Shown: positions 21,517 to 33,076 of the stretch, piece by piece
Layout: each line of letters opens with the position of its first letter
How positions within the stretch are numbered: position 1 is the first letter of the stretch
Origin: Gelatoporia subvermispora B
Taxonomy: Eukaryota > Basidiomycota > Agaricomycetes > Polyporales > Gelatoporiaceae
DNA length: 64,000 bases
Direction of reading: 5' to 3'
Assembly: GCA_000320605.2 (NCBI GenBank)
Contig: KB445805.1
Span: 781,430 to 845,429, forward strand
Program-made: the position numbers and the translations under genes
The notes under the pieces: model-generated
Database searches by the model: none
Seen by the model: the letters and a program-made list of their open reading frames with translations, nothing else
What the model was told of the DNA's origin: nothing

Positions 21517-22935
21517 ATGTCGTCGTACGGCCAGGCACGTTTCCCCTTCCCCTGCTACGAGGAAATGTTTCGGCCAGACGAATCCTCCGCGGCTTTGGCA
21601 GCTGCAATGGTGAGCCTTCACATAACCAGTTGCCGCGGCATCTGCTGACTCGAGCTTCGTGTGTTTCTTGCGCACTCCATGACCGCCACATCACAACTAC
21701 TAGCAGCCTTCGCCTGTATCTCAGCATAGTGGCGGTGACCCACTATACGGTACTTATGCGGTGGGCGTATACACTGCGCCGCCGGGTCTTGATCAAAGTT
21801 GGGACCACGTCGGTACCCAGAACATCACAAAAGTAAATGCCCCCAACCAAGAATACGAGCAATTGCTCGCCTCAACAATATATGGGGTCAGTAACATTTG
21901 TGACATCGCTGGTAGCGGAACCAACTGAAGCCCTTTCTAGGCTTCCATAGGAGGGGCTACACACGCTGACGAGCCGCAGCAATGGCACCGCGCATCCAGC
22001 CAGTCAATCTCTAGTTCGTACGAGAGGTATGCCCAAGCGAGTCCTGATGGCAACGTTGGGTACACCTTCGCACAGCCATTGAATTGCTGGATGTACGCGG
22101 CCTTGCCGCAAGGGGGCAAAGGTACAGCGGATCGTCTCCCGATCTTCAACATACTCTGATCATGACACGTACCTTGTAGTACGTTATATGCCTTCATCTC
22201 CGGCATCAGGGTTAAGTCATGAGTCGGCGTCGACGTCGACCAAGCCTGCAACTCCCCCCGCAATGGCTCAGGGTATGTCCTATCATTGATCGGCGTCGAT
22301 TGGAGTCGGACTGAGGCATACCGCACCAGAACCCTCGCTTCTACTGCACCCAACAGTGCAGCAGTGTAAGGATGAAGGGATCAAGATTGAGGTGAGGTTT
22401 CGTGGTAAAGCACTCGGTGTGTTGCTCTCGTGTCGATACCCACGATTCCGAGGGCTGATGAGATCTGCTACATAGGCAAGGTAAAGGTGGAGAATGCCGT
22501 CACCTTCCTTGAGAAGATCGGCTGGGATGAGGGTGCACGACCCGTGGAGCTGAGCACTGACCGCGAGTGGCTGGATTGGCTGAAAATCTGGATCAGCTGT
22601 GCAATTGACCATTTCAACGATAGCAACCTTATCGCTGTCCTGTTCAAGAGGGCCTGCGATAGATGCAAAGAGCTGAAGATTGCATGCACCAGAGACTGGT
22701 CGCACACGTGCTTGTAAGTGAGTTCGCTCCTGAAACACAATGGCAGGTGCATGAGACACGCACCTCAGCACCCGTCTTCTGTTTACATTTTTGCCTGTTT
22801 ATTTGCTTTGATCATCCTAATAAGAATACCACTTTCTTCCGCCGCAGAAATTGCCAGGCTAGAGGGATAGTGTGTCAGACAGTACGGGAGATGAAGCGAC
22901 TCGGCAGACCCCCGAAAGTCACGGTAAAGCCCTGA
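21517..22935 (+). CDS. Zinc-cluster family member G
   Basis: Seven exons (21517-21609, 21707-21886, 21941-22121, 22180-22272, 22330-22416, 22476-22713, 22848-22935) give 319 residues with consistent phases. The start is MSSYGQARFPFPCYEEMF. Exon 2 carries SWDHVGTQNITKVNAP. The middle is Ser/Thr/Pro-rich. The charged stretch VQQCKDEGIKIEVRFRGK leads into KVKVENAVTFLEKIG. The cluster lies at residues 272-300 with spacing 2-6-7-2-6 (CDRC, KIAC, TC-LN-C, IVC), then KRLGRPPKVTVKP ends the protein. Gene H is a close inverted copy. It is inferred to be a nuclear DNA-binding protein; the biological process is unknown. Confidence 0.8.
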
Positions 22936-24483
22936 GTACCAACCTGAAGCAATCCGTGGAGACTCCACGGCGGCATGAATAAGTGGAGTAGTCAAACATG
23001 CCGCATGCGTGCTATGTCGGCCCAATTCTCTCCAAGACGTGATCTGTCATCATCGTATCATTAGTATATCCTGCATTCCGGACTATTTTTTGACGCACTT
23101 GTCTTGATTATGTGCCACTGAACGGTAGCTCAAAACAATGTAACTTTTCCACGTGAGATCTAGGGCGATCTTGTATCTTGTTCGAGACTGCTTGCCTCGC
23201 ACTTCGAAATCCATTACAAAGCTTGTCGCAGGTGCGAACTTGGGGGAACCCTCTAATTGAATGAGCTCAGAATGACAGGCGATTAGAGAGATGTGCGAGA
23301 GCTAAACGTACATGGATTCGACAGATCCAGCTCCCACCATCGTCGACCTAGTCATCCAACATAATGAAACTACAGCCAGAAAGCCGGGGCTCAACAGTCT
23401 ACCTGGCGGAACACAAGGAGTTGATTCGGCAGGCGGCCAGTCGCGGCGCCGATGCTCACTAGTTCTGGGTGCACTGAGCACAGGAATGACATTGATGCTC
23501 TGCGACACTCAAGTTGAACATATGTAGAAGATTCATGGACTACGACTACAGAGATAGTTAGCTCGATCGATGGAGGAGATGGTTTGCTGGCATTGTTGGG
23601 CGCTTTTCTCACATCGACGGGCCAGAGAAGCGCCGCGAATAGCCGAGAGCATGGGATATCTCGAAGAGGCGATTCACAATACGAGTCGGTAACTTTGGCT
23701 GCTGATTCCTACGCTGTTCTAAGTACGCGTCTTGTTCGCGGTCCGATCCCTAAGAAACCCGACCGGGTAGCTTCAATAGGCAAGGATTAAAGTGTAGAAC
23801 AACTTCTTTCGGAGCGTTATCCCAAACGAGATCACTTCCAGTTTCATAAACGAAGGGAATTGGGCTTGGCAATGATAGCTCTCAATACCACACTTCCAGT
23901 TTCATAAACGAAGGGAATTGGGCTTGGCAATGATAGCTCTCAATACCACCATCTGAGAATATCCCGCATTTCTCAATGGCCTGAGTGTTATCCATAGGAC
24001 ATCCTGTAGCTGTAAAATTAGTCGTACCACGATACATATCCCGATGCTCACTAGTCGAATGCGCTGCGTCGAACGCGCAGTGGGAATGGGATGCAGCCGA
24101 GGCCTCTTCCAGGTTCGAGCTGATCGACATCAGTCACAGATACGCACATGATTGCGAAAGCGCCGCACTCGCTCCGATGAGCGGAAGGCATGCGTAGGGC
24201 GCCAAGGTTTCACCATGCGTGTGCAATGCGCATCCAGGATCCTGAAAGCGTATGTCGGAGTAGTCGCACCTAGAGTTGCACCCTGATAACACCGTTGAAT
24301 CAATCTGAAGGGGAATTATAATCCCAAGCCCTATTCCTAGTCTAGAAGTATATGCATAACATAGATGTGCAGTGAGTGGAGAGGTGCGAATGCAGCGTGT
24401 ACACGCATGCTAATTTTGGGCCTCTACCGAGGTGGGAGGTCGTGTGAAGTCGTCAAAAGGGAAGAGTCTGGAAGGTATACGCT
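22936..24483. other. Intergenic between the zinc-cluster array and the housekeeping island
   Basis: The first 180 bases belong to the inverted repeat arm. The rest has no recognisable gene. It contains the 58-bp tandem duplication at 23833-23948. Confidence 0.55.
23833..23948. repeat. 58-bp perfect tandem duplication
   Basis: The block beginning acttccagtttcataaacg and ending ctctcaatacca occurs twice in direct succession with a period of 58 bp. The copies appear identical, pointing to a recent event. It is not in a gene. Confidence 0.9.
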
Positions 24484-25675
24484 CTAGACGTATTTTCCGA
24501 ACATGGGAATGAGCGACTGCGCCAGCGTGTAACTGAACACGAGTTTTGGTCCGACGACCAGGATCTTTGAGACAGCTATGAGATCTTAAGCAATAGAATG
24601 ATGGACTGGCTCAACGCACCTTGGGCGTCAGACCCTTGAACAACGCTGCAGGTCCCTCGTTTTTGATGAGATCCTTGACGATGGTTGCACCGCTAACCTT
24701 GCTCTCGAAGTTAGCGTTTTGTATGCGGGTCTTGATTGTGTCCAGGGGCGCCGCAACAGTGATGGACGCGACGGCTCCCGCGATGGATGCGACAAAGTTT
24801 TGTGTCCAGGTCGCCTTCGAGTAGTCCTGGACGCCGAAGAGGTACTCCTTGGTCACAGCAGAGGCACCAAACAGCTGTATGCACAAGGGAATTAGCAGAG
24901 AAGAGGCGTCAAGTGTAAGAATGGACGTACCGCGAAACTACCAGGAGCATTCCGTGCCATTGTCCAGCCCCACCCCCGGTACAGGGCGAACTTCTCCTCC
25001 ATAACAATCTTGAGAACGCCCCGTCCACGGAACGCCTCCGGGTTTACTTGCCGCTTGATCTTGAGAACATCAAGGGGGAGCAGAACCTAGACGAAGGGCT
25101 ATGAGACTATGAGGGGAGAGAAGTAGCATCCCCGCACGTACAACTTCACCGATACCCGTCAAGCTTCCAGCCAAGGCCTGGACCATCATCTTGCCCTTGC
25201 GCTCGCCAAAGGTGTTGGTGAAGTTCGACTGGTAGTTCTTGCCGATGATGTCGCTGAACCACGGCTGTCCACCGTACTTGTATATCCGCTGCGTGATCTT
25301 GTAGCCGGCAGCATACCCGAGACCAGGGAACAGAGAAAAGAAACGCTTGGCTAAAGGCGCAGAAGCGTGTTCCCTGAAGATGATCGTTGAAAGTGTAGAG
25401 AACGACACCTGTCCGGATATATGAGTCAGATCAATCGTGTGACAAGAAAAGCCATTTGTTACGGACGTACCTTCGACTTGTTGCTCATAAGTCGCTTGGC
25501 GATCGTGTCCACGGGGTGGAACACAATGAGCTCAGCAACACCTTCATTTCCCGGTCAATTCATGCTCTTACAATCGGTCGTACCACCACATAGTTCCAGA
25601 CATACCTGAAGCTCCCGAGCCGAGGATACGAGCCGCTCCAGACTCCTTGCCCTTGACGTTCAAGTTGGGTGCCAT
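24484..25675 (-). CDS. ggc1: Mitochondrial GTP/GDP carrier (GGC1 type)
   Basis: Six exons (25675-25606, 25541-25471, 25408-25142, 25086-24931, 24874-24620, 24564-24484) code for 299 residues, the usual length of the family. It is a mitochondrial carrier family protein of the inner membrane. Three repeats carry P-x-D-x-I/L-K/R signatures: HPVDTIAKR in repeat 1, LPLDVLKIKR in repeat 2 and APLDTIKTR in repeat 3. Family-typical segments are LFPGLGYAAGYK, RIYKYGGQPW, ARNAPGSFALFG and a C-terminal TYTLAQSLIPMF-like end. These match my knowledge of yeast Ggc1, which exchanges GTP for GDP to supply mitochondrial GTP and affects iron homeostasis. The start ATG gives the expected short N-terminus (MAPNLNVKGKESGAARILG). 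No lesion was found. Confidence 0.93.
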
Positions 25676-26357
25676 TTTTTTGCAAAGTCCGTTCCCAGTG
25701 AGAATGCGAAAGATACGGCACCGGAGAACGTGGAGAAGTGAAGCAGCTAAAGTTGTCCGCGCTCAACTCGGCGGCACTCAGAAATCATTTTGGTCAAGGG
25801 TCGGAAAATCTCAGCCACCTGGAACAAACAGAGCCAAAGAATGATCGCGCCCCAATGATGTGAAGGGCGACGCGTCTAGCCCTGCTCAGCCGGCCCGCTC
25901 CCTCCCGCTGCTCTTCCCTTCTTCGCCACAGAGCCGCAGCTCTACTCAACCAGGACACGTCGTGACATTCGCGCAGACCTATCAGCTCGTGGATTACGTG
26001 CACATCACAAGGATGCAGATCTTCATAGCTACCCCCGGGACTCTCGATCCGACTTACGTGAGGTTACGAGAAGTGGGCTTCATATCACGTTTTCAGCGGC
26101 GATTTCTGCTCGAGACCAGGGCGTCACTCTCTAATTTCGGTCCGTCGCGCCAACATTGATCCAGCGTAATGAGACATATATATTGTTTGAACTCGACGGG
26201 CATTCGTGATATGAGGTTGTGTACAGCTATGAAGGTCGTGGATCGCGAGGCCATATCTACGTATTACTTTAATTTGCATTCCTGGAGTGGTCATAGACAT
26301 CGTCCATGCAGAGTTCCGCACGCGTCCGCTTCGTGCAAGGTCACGTCTCGTTCGAAC
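25676..26357. other. Intergenic between sugar transporter 3' end and ggc1 5' end
   Basis: It holds the ggc1 promoter and the transporter 3' UTR. No gene was seen. Confidence 0.5.
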
Positions 26358-29290
26358 TCAAACATTGGCCACCTCCGTGATATCCTCCGTCGATGCCTTC
26401 TCGCGCTCGGAATGCTCCTCGGACGCCACAACTCCAGCATGTTCCGCAGCTGTGTACGCCAGGCGCTCAGCGGTGGCTTCTCCATCGAACAATCTGCAGC
26501 AAGGCGTCATCGTTCCACACACAGGAGTCAAACGAGCATAGTACTCACGCTGCAGTCTCTTCGAGAGTCCGCTGAAGGACGGGCCGAACGTGAATATGCC
26601 GAACGCAGCTTAGAACTAATACACTTACGTTCTTCGTCTCAACAAGGAAAAGGAAGATGAACACAATCTCAAATGCTAGCCAGCAGACGTAGACCAGCTG
26701 CTTTTGGTCAGCTGATGGTTACTGAATAGAAACAGCTACTCACATAGTACTTCCAGCCCAGCCTTCGTGCGAACATCAGCCGAGGTTCAGCAGCTATGAG
26801 ACAATACACTTACGCTGCTAGTGCAATCGGGTTCACATATCTGGACGTAGAATATAAGCGACATTTGAAGTCGACGGCGAAGAAACCTTACTGGTTGAAG
26901 ATCAGCGACAACGTCACGGAGAAGTTGAAGATCGTGAAGCCCTTTGCGCGGACCGCGAACGGCAAGATCTCAACAGTGTACCTGCAACAAGCCGGTGAAT
27001 TGTCGCTCGCGCGGAGTGATACGGAAAAAGTTGGCTTACGAGACGATTAGGGGAGTAAACGCAATCTATGACGACATCAACAAATCATATTCCGAACGAC
27101 AGTGCAAAACTTACATCATCTGGTACGGGTCAGTCAACATGCCGTCATACCGAGTAATGAGGGATGACTCACAGAATGCGTAGAACAGGACTACACCGGG
27201 ACGTGTCGGTGTCAGCGCAGCCCTCGCAGATGAAGATATAATACATACAAATCATTGCAATGAATGTATGTGCTGCAGCAATGTTTCCGTGTTCGGAATA
27301 CAGTGCGAAACATATCGTCTGGAGGGTCCAGAACACAAACATGCCTACAGATCACAGAAAGATTGAGCCACATTTCAATGACTCTTGGAAAGGACAACTC
27401 ACCGATTGTAGACACAATGAACATCGGTCGTCTGCCGATCCTATCACACAGAAGGCCGGCCAGAATGGCGATGATGAAGTTGTAGATGTTCAGGATTCCA
27501 TTCTAGTAGAAAGTCAGCGGGTGCTTTGCCGCAGTCAGAGATACGCATACAATCAGAAGCTGAGTGGTGGCGCTTGTGACTATTCCATGCACAGTGAGTC
27601 AATGTCTTATGCGGAAGATGAATCGGAGCGACACGTACTTCCGATGGAAATGAAGATCTTATTCATGTCTAGCAACCGAGTCAGAATTGATTGAACATGG
27701 ATCGCTATCAAATGACGCACAATACGAGCTGGATGAGCGAAACTAAGATCAGCTTGAATGTTCTCCAGAAATTTAGAGAGGCTCACATCAGGTTGTTTCC
27801 AGACCACTGCGAGAAGAATGCGATGGCAATCATGATCCTCAGCCGCCTCCTGTTACCTGGAGTTTTGAAGAGACTCTTCCAGCCGACGTTCGCCGCGACT
27901 TCACGATCGAGTCGTAGCGCAGCCTTGATTTCCTCGAATTCATACTCAACGAGGGGATCCTCCCTGAAAGAACGTTCAGAGGCAATAGTGCTGCATGTCA
28001 ACACTACTCACTCATTGCCATTAGCATGATAGTAAGCAAGAATTCTCAGCGCTTCGGCCTCGCTACAGATGAAGATCAATATCAGTGCTCAACATATGGA
28101 AGTGCTGGGTGACTCACCGTCCCTTGGAGCACAACCAACGCGGAGACTCCGGGACAAACCATATTAGGCAGATTTGGCAGACCGAGGGAAGACCTTGCAA
28201 AGCAGACGGGATTCGCCAGGACCAGCTCGTGGGGATGTGGAAGGTGCCGAACGTCTGCAGGCGATGTCGTTAGGGGTCGTACCAGATTAAAGTTGCATGG
28301 TAACTGACAGTCCACGAAGCGCTGTGTATCCCGGTGGGGACCGTGAGATGTGATTTGTGTTAGTGGTTTGATCACCTACACAATGCTTCCCAGGAACCTA
28401 CATCAGATCGAGAAAGATGAGCAAGAGCCGAGAACAGGAAGTAAGGATCGCACGGACCAGAGGGAGTTGTACAGAGACGTCACAGGTGCTCGCTGCGTCG
28501 GATACGCGATTTCCGTGACAAGTACGGGCGCAGCAGAGGCGGCGAAGGTTAGGCCAAACCCAATCATGAAACTGTTACCCATGTAAACTGTGATTACTTG
28601 ATCATGAGATGATATCAACTGACCGAGCACCGATGAACATTCCCACGGAGTGCGACGCTGTCTGTAGGATGGTCGCGGCGCACATGATGAACGCGCCGAA
28701 TGCTACTGCTGTACGTCGGCCGAGCCCATCGGACATATACGGTGAGAACGGATATGCAGCAAGGCATCCAATGTTCTGTTGCAGGGACTCATTGATTGAG
28801 TTGCGATGATTTTAGGACGACCACCCTTACCTGGATTGCGTTCAACAAGCCGAGCTTCAGAGTTCATTAGACAGCTGCCAGAGTATGCCAACGCGTATCA
28901 CGAACCATGCCACCCGTCGGATGATTAAAGGCAGACTCCCACTGCGGCAGAGATTGCAGTCCATCTGTCCCGTGTTCAGTACTTGTACTTTAGCCCGGAC
29001 ACCCCCTCACTTACTCATCATGCTACCTGTTCTCGTCAATTGGTCACACCTTCACTTGCATTGTTAGACGAAGACATACCATCGTACCCGTTCGTGGTCG
29101 AAGTGATAAGCCTATATGACCCAAGACTTGTCAGTGCAATGCCGAGTCGCAGAGATCATAGTTCGAACAGCAGTAGGATCCAACCGTTCAACGCAAGGAG
29201 CCGCCTATTCATCCACCATGGCTTTGAACTGTCGACGAGATGCGTAAAGGCATTATTTCCTCCAGCAGACACTGCAGCAGGACCACCCAT
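26358..29290 (-). CDS. MFS sugar transporter in about 26 exons with micro-exons
   Basis: Careful splicing gives an uninterrupted protein of about 528 residues starting MGGPAAVSAGGNNAF at 29290. It is a 12-helix major facilitator of the sugar porter family in the plasma membrane (inferred). Family motifs present are DGLGRR in the loop after helix 2, PESPRW at the end of helix 6, DRIGRRP after helix 8 and VETKNRTLEE after helix 12. It resembles the fungal hexose or lactose-permease-like porters; the substrate is not predictable here. Very small exons were needed to keep the frame: 29015-29026 (12 nt), 28380-28397 (18), 28309-28321 (13), 27721-27728 (8), 27173-27190 (18) and 27115-27119 (5). All have GT-AG borders. 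A naive reading makes the gene look like a pseudogene. Confidence 0.85.
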
Positions 29291-32200
29291 TGCTTCGAGC
29301 TACGAAGGGCGGAGGTGTTCTTCGAGTTTGTAATTGGGTGCGAGACGGAAGCGGATCGGCACCCCAGAGTCCCTCTTGATGGCAGGGGAAAGGGATAGGC
29401 TTGCGATGCGCTGTCGGTAGGTTTTATCGGACAGCACGCATGTGTGTGCGGATTCCGAACACCGAAGCCGAAGAACAGCGGAGGAATGTCGCGAGAAATC
29501 GCGCGTCGGATGTTTTCTCGGCATTCAGTCCCGTATTGAGTGCATGCTAATAGAGACCACGCACGATGTCCGCAGCGGCCGTTGGCCGCATTTTGTGCAT
29601 CAGTTATCAATTCAAAGATACATACATGGAAGTTATGATGTCCGTCGGTGGGCCAGGGCGGGAGAGAAGGCGCAGTGGTACGGTGGAGGCGCGGCAAAAC
29701 TACCCCACACCGGTCCCCCCGAGCGCGCCATTGCCGCATTTATTCCTCTAGACCGACGCGAGATGCACGATATGCCATAGGTAGACACCAACTGCAGTCG
29801 TATGCTAGGGTGGAGGGTCCCACTGTATCCGTCCATTCCGATGATTGTCCTAATGCCTCGTGGGTGGGTAAAGTACAAGGAACAAACATTGTCCAGCTTC
29901 AAGATACGAGTCTTGACGCCACAAAGAAGGAGGTTCAATGCGCGCGACCGACAGCTTGTGAAGGACTACATGCTTATGTCTTCAGGATCTCTGGGAGTTT
30001 TCCCACAAGGTCCTCGGGATGTGCCTGTCCCAAACCGGTATTCCCAGAGGTTGTTCAGAAGCCGAGAGTGCACAAGTCGCATGCTTCCTGGACGCACCCG
30101 AGCGGCCCGGGCAGATTGTCGATGTAGTGGATGGCAGCGCGGCGATATCAGTGAAAGTAACCGGAAATGAACTGTCAAGCAGTACTCTGCAGCACTTCAC
30201 TTGTATACACTCAGAATTCCATGCCTCCTAAGAGGACTGAGGTCTGTCTGGAAGCGACCAGGCTTGATAGAGAGGGAAACCGAGAATCGTGGTCTGGTCC
30301 GAGATCTCTCCGCGAAGAACACTGTGAGAGGGCGATCAACATGACGGTGCCAAGAAAGGCTTCAAGACTGCCAGATACACTCACCGGTCAATGAGATTTA
30401 CACATAACGTTCCCGCACGTTCGTTACCACGACTAATCTACGACTAACAGTGCATGTGAGAAGGTTAGGCATCTCAGAATATTTCATTGACAAGCCAGTG
30501 GTCGTCGGTCATTCGGCTTTGCCAGAGGCTTTGAGAAAATGAACTAAACTAGGTCCAGACGCGTGGAGACGTGAGTTATATTTTCAGTTCGGTACACTGC
30601 AGCTGAGAAGCACGATGAGATATCTGGACCGCCGGAGACGATGGGAGTTGAACTTAAGACTCGCGTCACGAACGCGTCGGACCGCATTCGGCACCGCAGC
30701 GCGTGCACGTGCATTTCACGTGCTGCCACTGAGCACGACGCGCTGTGGCGTCGCGCTGCCCGGCGGTCTTTGAAAAGCAGTATCAGCGTCCTAGGGTTTG
30801 CTCCAAATTCTACCCTATCCACCGCTTTCCTCCACTCCTCATCACCTCGATACCACCACCTTTGATATGCTCGTGCGCATCATATGCTATCACGATATGA
30901 AATCCTCAAGATGATCGAGGCAGTATGAGTCGAGAAAACGTGCAAAAACGTGCAGAGAATGAAGGACCAGCTCCGGAGTGTCGTCACGAGTGCCACGCCT
31001 GGGAAAGACGATGTCAGTGGTAGGATTCTCATACCGGTCGTACATCCGAACGATACATTGATTGTATGAGGATGCAGATGCATGTGTATACAATTCACCT
31101 GCCTCCAGTTGAAATCCAGGAGGTATCAAGCCCGGATGCGAGGCGAGATGCGCCGGGACAGCGCATGTTTTCCCTAAGGATTCGTTTCATGCGCCGTTAG
31201 ACGCCGACGTGAGTAAACTCGAGGCAAGGCAGGACTCTGGTCAGTCTGGCTGAATTCTTGAACGGTGTATAATCTCACAGACCTGCCATACGTATCGTAA
31301 CGTCTCCTAGTCCAGGCAGGGAAAAAGAAGCCTACGGCATAACTGCACATATGTCTACCTGCAGGAAGGCTGCGCTAAGACACGCTGGCAATCAAGTATG
31401 GATAATAGTGGATTTTGAGTCGTCACCCCTCTGCCCAGTCAGTTACTCGACTTCTCTCATGAGGAAAGGCGGGTCCGGGCCACAATCTCTGCGTTTGCGG
31501 TACAAGCGGCCCCTGCATTATATTGGAGTTGCGCATATAGACATCTACGTCATAACCCTTGAAGATGCCCGCAGCCGACATTCGGCCTGAACCCCTCAAG
31601 TTCGCGGTCTTGGTGCGTCCTAGTGAGAACAATGACCTAGACTCAATCTTACGCACCAGTGGCGCAACGTGATCGCCACGTCCTAGATTGATAAGAGGCT
31701 CAATGCGCATCGTAATGCCGTGCCGGAGATCATGGTCAGTGCGCAACTGGTGCTCCCCGAGATTTCCTCCATTCGGGCAGCGGGATCTTACCGTTGGCGG
31801 TTCTGAACATGTCCCGTTGTGCAACCACCCCAGTCATCCCAGTCTTCGTTAGCCAAGTACCGCTGATCCGTTCCGAAATGAATTTCCACAGTTTGTCTCC
31901 ACTTTCCAGCCGTGGATTCCGGCTGACTTCGATGTTCACAGACTCCGTCGCAGCTGTGGCGCTTTCCCAAGTCTGCTATTCTCAACGTCATGTCAACTGT
32001 ACTGCTAGTTCGAAGAGACAACGCTAGCGGACTCGGGGGGCATATCGACTTCTTCCGGAATGCTTCCTGAGACCAGGCCTGCTGATCACTGCTTCTGATG
32101 TCATCTGCTTACGGCCCTCATCTGAACGCGATGCGACTAGACCCGATAAATCAATACACTCGTAAGCGTCTTTTGGGTCTCACTGCCGACGTGCACTGTT

Positions 32201-33076
32201 GTGGCAGCTGAGAAGTCTTGACGCGGACCTTGACGCCTCTCCTGGGATAGGGTACTCACGAGCAATGAGGCAAGGTGCATTGCTTCCGGTAAACCTTATG
32301 TATTCATTTTGATCTCATCATCGACTTGGGGCTCAGATATGCTATCTAGCACCGGTGCTTTGTCCTCGCCCACTTAGATAGCAAGTTGATTCACCGCTGC
32401 GTTTTCATTCTGGCGCGCTACTGGAACACCATCGCGCAGAACTTGGGGCACAGGTCACGTCCACATGACCGGCAGCATGTATGCCGTGAACAATATCTCC
32501 CTCCCAGGGCTCTGTGCTTAATCCAGCAGTCCGGCTCCTGGAGGTTCTATGCACAGTCGCGGGGACGTCTATCACACGTCCAATCAAGGCAAATCGCCAC
32601 CACACCTCCGACGGGGTAGTAACGTGCTCACTTCGACGGTTCCCCGCCTGCTGGAGTTGGGACGGCTATTGTCCGTCCTGGCCTACTATCGAACGCCAAC
32701 CTAACCTTGCGCAGACATGCGATACTCGTGCGGCCGGCCAAGCTGCCGAACGAACGAGCGGATCACCAGCCTGTATCGGCGAGACGCGCGGCCGCAGCTG
32801 GCCCCCAGAGACGCGCGTCGGGGTTAGGGCCGGATAACCGTGGGAAGCGGGCAAATACTGAAGGCAAACACGAACAACAACGTGGCGAGGAAATTACGAT
32901 CGGTCTGCGGTCGCCTGCCGTCTGGCCTGACAGAGCCTGGCAGTCCTCCGTCAGCAGGCCTCCAAAGGAAAGCGAGAACTTTCCCGTCTCCTCTGGCCAC
33001 AAACGCCTCGTGCGTGCGGCTCTATCCAACTGCTCCCTGCGGGGCCTCCCGCAACTGATCTCTCGTTGCGACACCC
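29291..33076. other. Long intergenic stretch (3.8 kb)
   Basis: No gene could be assembled on either strand. Open frames near 29650-30170 and 31400-31940 lack recognisable motifs. The stretch probably includes the divergent promoters of the transporter (minus) and the aminopeptidase (plus) and possibly decayed sequence. Confidence 0.4.

Larger units (their letters stand above)
19625..22935 (+). repeat. Tandem unit 2 (gene G unit)
   Basis: The direct repeat partner of 16345-19607. The same unit is also found inverted at the right edge of the window. Confidence 0.75.
19935..23113 (+). repeat. Left arm of large inverted repeat
   Basis: This arm reads as the reverse complement of 60778-64000. 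Correspondence can be followed from the atctatatagta(c/a)gatg(t/c)gagg end, through gene G versus gene H, to the 3' side (catgccgcatgcgtgctatgtcggccca) and on to about 23113. The homology probably continues beyond the right window edge. Confidence 0.85.

Noticed and set aside
26358..29290. Sugar transporter first judged a pseudogene because of in-frame stops between recognisable segments
   Set aside because: All stops fall in introns once micro-exons with GT-AG borders are allowed, and the joined protein matches the family continuously.
29648..30170. Overlapping plus-strand frames of 159 and 122 codons
   Set aside because: No conserved motif, biased composition, and overlap in two phases.
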